Of a stretch of 64,000 nt of DNA, positions 60,289 to 64,000 are shown in pieces. Every line of letters starts with the position of its first letter. Within the stretch, counting starts at the first letter, position 1. The stretch is from Desulfocicer sp963675955. Its GTDB lineage: Bacteria > Desulfobacterota > Desulfobacteria > Desulfobacterales > Desulfobacteraceae. Below the pieces are notes generated by a model. It did not search any database. It was not told the origin of the DNA and saw nothing but the letters and a program-made list of their open reading frames with translations. The DNA lies in the NCBI GenBank assembly GCA_963675955.2, contig CAXXVR010000009.1, forward strand, positions 372,001-436,000. Direction: 5' to 3'. A program made the translations under genes and the position numbers.

Positions 60289-61230
60289 GTGAAAAATTGT
60301 AAAATATTAGTTACAGGTGGCGCTGGCTACATCGGCTCAATTCTTGTTCCAGTCCTGCTTGAAAAAGGTTTTAAAGTAACTGTTCTCGACAATCTTATGC
60401 ATACTCAGAGTTCTCTTCTGGAGTGTTGTGCTGATCCCCAATTTAACTTCATTAAAGGGGATATCTGTGACGAAGGTCTTATGGCAGAACTCATCCCCAA
60501 ATTTGATGTTATAATTCCTCTGGCTGCCATAGTTGGCGCACCGGCCTGCAAGATTAATCCTACAGTAACCAGGCTGGTAAATTATGAGGCTCATATAAAT
60601 ATGATAAAAATAATATCTAAATCACAAAGGGTTCTGTTTCCGACTACAAACAGTGGTTACGGTATCGGTGAGAAAGATGCGTACTGCACAGAGCAATCAC
60701 CACTATGTCCTATTTCAGAGTATGGCAGGACAAAGGTAGCGGTGGAGAATGCTCTCCTTGATAAAGGCAATGCCATCACTTACCGTTTAGCAACGGTCTT
60801 TGGCATGAGTCCAAGGATGAGAATGGATCTTCTGGTAAATGATTTTACATATCGGGCATTTAAAGACCAGTTTATTATCCTTTTTGAAGAACATTTTCGC
60901 AGAAATTACATTCATATTAGAGATGTAGCAAATGCCTTTGTTTTTGGAATAGACAATTACGATAAGATGAAAGGCCAGCCGTTCAACGTAGGACTGAGTT
61001 CCGCCAACCTGACCAAAAGACAGCTTTGTGAAAAAATTAAGGAGTACATCCCTGATTTTTACATTCATTCGGCACCAGTTGGTGAAGATCCTGACAAGCG
61101 TGACTACCTTGTCAGTAATGAAAAGATTGAGTCTCTGGGCTGGAAGCCGGAGCATACACTTGACACTGGAATACAGGAGCTCTTGAAGGGTTATCAGATT
61201 ATCAAACCCAATAAGTTTGCCAACGTTTGA
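60289..61230 (+). CDS. NAD-dependent sugar epimerase/dehydratase
   Basis: 313 residues. LVTGGAGYIGSILVPVLLEKG (Rossmann), NSGYGIGEKDAYCTEQSPLCPISEYGRTKVAVE (YxxxK catalytic pair) and YIHIRDVANAFVFG indicate an extended SDR enzyme acting on a nucleotide sugar. The GTG at 60289 is supported by AGGAG at 60275-60279. The frame is open to 60202 but that part lies within the repeat. Product sugar unknown. Starts the final cluster with HddC- and HddA-like genes. Confidence 0.83.
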   Translation: MKNCKILVTGGAGYIGSILVPVLLEKGFKVTVLDNLMHTQSSLLECCADPQFNFIKGDICDEGLMAELIPKFDVIIPLAAIVGAPACKINPTVTRLVNYEAHINMIKIISKSQRVLFPTTNSGYGIGEKDAYCTEQSPLCPISEYGRTKVAVENALLDKGNAITYRLATVFGMSPRMRMDLLVNDFTYRAFKDQFIILFEEHFRRNYIHIRDVANAFVFGIDNYDKMKGQPFNVGLSSANLTKRQLCEKIKEYIPDFYIHSAPVGEDPDKRDYLVSNEKIESLGWKPEHTLDTGIQELLKGYQIIKPNKFANV

Positions 61231-61259
61231 TGGATATGCCGAAAGCTCAACGGAGAAAA

Positions 61260-62027
61260 ATGAGAGAGACGATAAACTTTTCCAATATAACGGCGGTAAT
61301 TTTAGCAGGAGGACTGGGCACCAGACTACGTCCTGCAATTTCTGATAAACCAAAGGTGCTTGCAGAAGTCCTGGGGCGGTCATTTTTGACATATTTATTG
61401 GATCAGTTATCCTCTGCAGGTGCTTGCAAGGTAATCTTGTGCACAGGTTATATGGGAGATAAGGTGCAGGCAGTCTATGGGGATACATATAGGTCTTTAA
61501 ACCTGTTGTATTCCCAGGAAGATAAACCCCTTGGCACAGGCGGGGCACTGCGTTTGGCACTGCCGCTGATTGAGTCCGATTACGTTTTGGTTATGAATGG
61601 AGATTCATATGTTCGAACTGACTTGAGTTGCTATGCAAAATGGTTTTTACAAGGTGATAAAAAGGCCTCTCTTGTTTTAGTCAAGGTGCTTGATACAATC
61701 CGGTATGGAATGGTGGCGGTGGAAAAAGATGAGACTGTCTCGGCATTTAAAGAAAAAGAAAGGTCAAAGGGGGCTGGCTGGATAAATGCAGGCATATATT
61801 TAATCAAGACATCGTTCTTAGAGACAATCCCTGTGGGGAGAAAATTTTCGCTTGAACGGAAGTTTTTTCCCTCTTTGGTGGGTAATGGTCTTTTTGGGTA
61901 CCAGTGCAAGGGTGAATTTATTGATATTGGCACACCTGAATCGTATGCGGCGGCAGAGTTTTTTTTTAATGAGAGCAAGGTAACGGCTGTTGAGAAAAAT
62001 ATTGGTTGTGGAGGCCAAGATCTATGA
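61260..62027 (+). CDS. HddC-like sugar-1-phosphate nucleotidyltransferase
   Basis: 255 residues. ITAVILAGGLGTRLRPAISDKPK is the nucleotide-binding signature, NGDSYV the metal site and IDIGTPESYAAAEF the C-terminal signature. Similar to D-glycero-alpha-D-manno-heptose-1-phosphate guanylyltransferase (HddC). Three ATGs upstream (61230, 61236, 61260) are in frame. The last has GGAG at 61252-61255. Ends with an ATGA overlap with the kinase. Confidence 0.82.
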   Translation: MRETINFSNITAVILAGGLGTRLRPAISDKPKVLAEVLGRSFLTYLLDQLSSAGACKVILCTGYMGDKVQAVYGDTYRSLNLLYSQEDKPLGTGGALRLALPLIESDYVLVMNGDSYVRTDLSCYAKWFLQGDKKASLVLVKVLDTIRYGMVAVEKDETVSAFKEKERSKGAGWINAGIYLIKTSFLETIPVGRKFSLERKFFPSLVGNGLFGYQCKGEFIDIGTPESYAAAEFFFNESKVTAVEKNIGCGGQDL

Positions 62028-63106
62028 TTATCAGTAGAACTCCGTTCAGAATTTCTTTTTTTGGCGGTGGAACAGATTATCCAGTATGGTATCGCAGGCA
62101 TGGCGGTGCGGTATTGGCCACCACGATAGATAAATATTGTTATCTTACATGCCGATATTTACCACCATTTTTTGAACATAGAATTCGTGTGGTGTATTCC
62201 AAGGTCGAAAATTGTCAAACACTTGATGAAATTTCTCATCCGTCAGTTCGTGAGGTTTTGCGCTACTTAAATATTGACCGTGGTGTAGAAATTCATCATG
62301 ATGGAGACCTGCCTGCCCGGAGCGGTATGGGTTCCAGTTCCTCATTTACCGTAGGATTATTGCATGCGCTTTATGCATTAAAAGGCCAAATGGTCAGCAA
62401 ACAGAAACTGGCCAGGGAAAGCATTCACATTGAACAGGAAATTCTCAAAGAGACAGTGGGTTCTCAGGATCAAATGTCTGCTGCCCATGGGGGGTTCAAT
62501 CTCATAGAATTTTCTTCAGGTGATGAAATTTCTGTCCGGCCAATGACGCTTTCCCAGGAGCGTATTAAAGAGCTGAATTCATATCTGATGCTTTTTTACA
62601 CAGGAATTATCCGCACGGCTTCAGATGTTGCGGAAAGTTATGTTAACGGTATTGAGGATAAAAAACGGCAATTGGGTATATTAAATGATTTGCTTAAGGA
62701 AAGCATCTCTGTTTTAAATAGAGATAAGGATATCAGATGCTTTGGTGATCTGCTGCATGAGGCCTGGCTGGCTAAACGCTCCTTAAGCAGAAAAATATCA
62801 AATTCAAATGTGGATGAGATTTATAGTTCAGCAAGATCAGCAGGTGCTATAGGTGGCAAATTGACAGGGGCCGGAGGTGGAGGATTCATGTTGCTTTTTG
62901 TTCCTCCAGAAAAACAGGCGAAGGTGAGAGAGAAACTCAACGGTTTAATTTATGTGCCGTTTAAATTTGAGTCTTCCGGGAGTCAAATCGTATTTTTTAA
63001 TAATCAAGAAGATTTCTCTATTATAGAACAAGAACGTGCAAAACAGTCAGTACAGGCATTTGAAGAACTTGAGTGTAGTCAAAAAGGACAGGAGTGTTGG
63101 AAATGA
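62024..63106 (+). CDS. HddA-like GHMP-family heptose kinase
   Basis: 360 residues. IISRTPFRISFFGGGTDYPVWY, LPARSGMGSSSSFTVGLLHAL (phosphate loop) and GGKLTGAGGGGFMLLFV (the GHMP C-terminal motif) match D-glycero-D-manno-heptose 7-phosphate kinase. With the HddC-like gene it suggests GDP-heptose synthesis. GmhA and GmhB are not in the window and would be expected downstream. Stop overlaps the next start by ATGA. Confidence 0.87.
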   Translation: MIISRTPFRISFFGGGTDYPVWYRRHGGAVLATTIDKYCYLTCRYLPPFFEHRIRVVYSKVENCQTLDEISHPSVREVLRYLNIDRGVEIHHDGDLPARSGMGSSSSFTVGLLHALYALKGQMVSKQKLARESIHIEQEILKETVGSQDQMSAAHGGFNLIEFSSGDEISVRPMTLSQERIKELNSYLMLFYTGIIRTASDVAESYVNGIEDKKRQLGILNDLLKESISVLNRDKDIRCFGDLLHEAWLAKRSLSRKISNSNVDEIYSSARSAGAIGGKLTGAGGGGFMLLFVPPEKQAKVREKLNGLIYVPFKFESSGSQIVFFNNQEDFSIIEQERAKQSVQAFEELECSQKGQECWK

Positions 63107-64000
63107 AATTTTCCCGGGAAACATTATTAATGCTCTATCATGATATGCTTCGAATTCGCAATGTCCAGCTTCGTATTGAATCTCTCTATCATTTGGATGA
63201 GATGAAGACTCCGATTCACCTGTGTATCGGGCAGGAAGCAATTGCTGTGGGTGTATGCTCCAATCTCAACAGGGAAGATTATATATCAAGTAACCACCGT
63301 AGCCATGGGCATTATCTGGCTAAAGGTGGTGACCTTAAAAAATTAATTGCTGAACTATACTGTCGTGAAACCGGATGTTCCAGGGGGCGTGGGGGATCAA
63401 TGCATCTTGTGGATACATCGGTAGGGCATGTGGGGAGTTCTTCCATTGTTGGGGGCGGCATTCCAATAGGTGCAGGTCTGGCATTAGCCATACAGATGAA
63501 AAAACAAAACCGCGTAAGTGTTGTTTTTCTGGGAGACGGAGCTGCTGATGAGGGGGTTCTATATGAAAGCATCAATTTTGCGATGCTTAAAAAGTTGCCC
63601 GTAGTATATATCTATGAAAATAATCAGTTTTCCGTTTGCTCACGTGTTTCAATCCGTAAGATTGGTGAAAATATTTTTCATGCAACGCCTTCAGAGCACA
63701 TGTTTACTGAAACAGTAGATGGCAATAATGTTCTGGAAGTCCATGAAGCCGCAAGAGAAGCTGTCCTTAGAGCTCGTAACGGACAGGGTCCATCCTTTAT
63801 AGAATGCAAGACTTATCGGATACGTGGACACGCAGGCGCAGGTTCTGATGCTGATCTGGGATACCGATCTGCCGAAGAAATCAGATCCTGGGAGTCAAAA
63901 TGTCCTGTTGCTACATTTTGTGAGGAATTGTTGAAGAAAGGTTTGATTATGCAAAATGATATTACAGATATGGAAAGACAGATAAACATAGAAATTGATG
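63103..64000 (+). CDS. TPP-dependent 2-oxo acid dehydrogenase E1 alpha subunit (partial)
   Basis: Open to the end of the window (299 codons visible, C-terminus missing). CIGQEAIAVGVCSNL, SNHRSHGHYLAKGGD, RGRGGSMHLVD, GGGIPIGAGLALA and the thiamine pyrophosphate motif GDGAADEGVLYESINFAMLK with the closing NN of YENNQ are diagnostic of pyruvate/acetoin-type E1 alpha. In a sugar cluster it could make an acyl or branched carbon unit for a sugar side group. The E1 beta should follow beyond the window. An lpdA gene occurs at the other end of the window but far away. Confidence 0.88.
   Translation, partial: MKFSRETLLMLYHDMLRIRNVQLRIESLYHLDEMKTPIHLCIGQEAIAVGVCSNLNREDYISSNHRSHGHYLAKGGDLKKLIAELYCRETGCSRGRGGSMHLVDTSVGHVGSSSIVGGGIPIGAGLALAIQMKKQNRVSVVFLGDGAADEGVLYESINFAMLKKLPVVYIYENNQFSVCSRVSIRKIGENIFHATPSEHMFTETVDGNNVLEVHEAAREAVLRARNGQGPSFIECKTYRIRGHAGAGSDADLGYRSAEEIRSWESKCPVATFCEELLKKGLIMQNDITDMERQINIEID

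Overview
The window reads as a chromosomal segment of a Gram-negative bacterium. Gene style, the outer-membrane export machinery and the dense intergenic repeats suggest a sulfate-reducing deltaproteobacterium (Desulfobacterota, Desulfobacterales-like). That assignment is an inference. Nearly all genes lie on the + strand. No tRNA, rRNA, CRISPR array or complete insertion sequence was seen.

Layout. (1) 0.1-8.7 kb holds housekeeping genes: dihydrolipoyl dehydrogenase, ClpB with an unusual insertion, a KAS III-like enzyme, a GlmU-like left-handed beta-helix protein and GlmM. (2) 9.1-15.8 kb is the export and length-control module of a Wzx/Wzy-type polysaccharide system: CpsB-type phosphatase, a small secreted protein, a beta-barrel, a Wza-type export protein, a Wzz/GumC-type copolymerase and a BY-kinase carrying a nested extra domain. 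(3) 16.1-18.3 kb makes GDP-L-fucose (gmd, fcl). (4) 18.4-20.9 kb is a foreign-looking insert: a beta-CASP nuclease-like protein, a DUF1353 protein and a phage-type lysozyme. (5) 21.0-28.9 kb is a nonulosonic (legionaminic-type) acid module: LegB, LegC, NeuD/LegH-like, LegI, LegG, PtmE-like, a second NeuB-like synthase and an SpsF-like cytidylyltransferase. (6) 28.9-35.4 kb is an AT-rich serotype-like island: SGNH pseudogene, Wzx, a candidate nonulosonate transferase, an O-acyltransferase, Wzy and a glycosyltransferase. (7) 35.5-48.9 kb is a tightly overlapping run of modification genes: asparagine-synthase-like, two ATP-grasp ligases, GT4, a fused dehydrogenase, an alpha/alpha-toroid protein, DUF354, WecB, two NodB-type deacetylases, a formyltransferase and VanZ. 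(8) 48.9-59.4 kb has an unusual sugar transferase, a TumE/TumA toxin-antitoxin pair, the Wlb/Wbp diacetamido-uronate genes, an O-antigen-ligase-like protein and a WbpM-like dehydratase. (9) 59.6-60.1 kb is a YefM/YoeB pair. (10) 60.3-64.0 kb starts another sugar cluster: epimerase, HddC-like, HddA-like and a TPP-dependent E1 alpha cut by the window end.

Working model: nucleotide sugars (GDP-fucose, CMP-nonulosonate, UDP-diacetamido-uronate, possibly GDP-heptose) are assembled on a lipid carrier, flipped, polymerised and exported. ATP-grasp, asparagine-synthase-like, acyl-, formyl- and deacetylase enzymes decorate the glycan.

The strongest unexplained signal is the repeats. A roughly 110-bp element (family B) with a GGGGTCTGACCCC palindrome at one end and a hairpin at the other abuts start or stop codons and separates one- or two-gene cassettes. 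A second element (family A, GGGGTCAGGCTTGGCTTATT) and a heptanucleotide tandem repeat (CCCAGTA)n share the same gaps. Both have also entered protein-coding genes in frame. The heptamer is open in all six reading frames.
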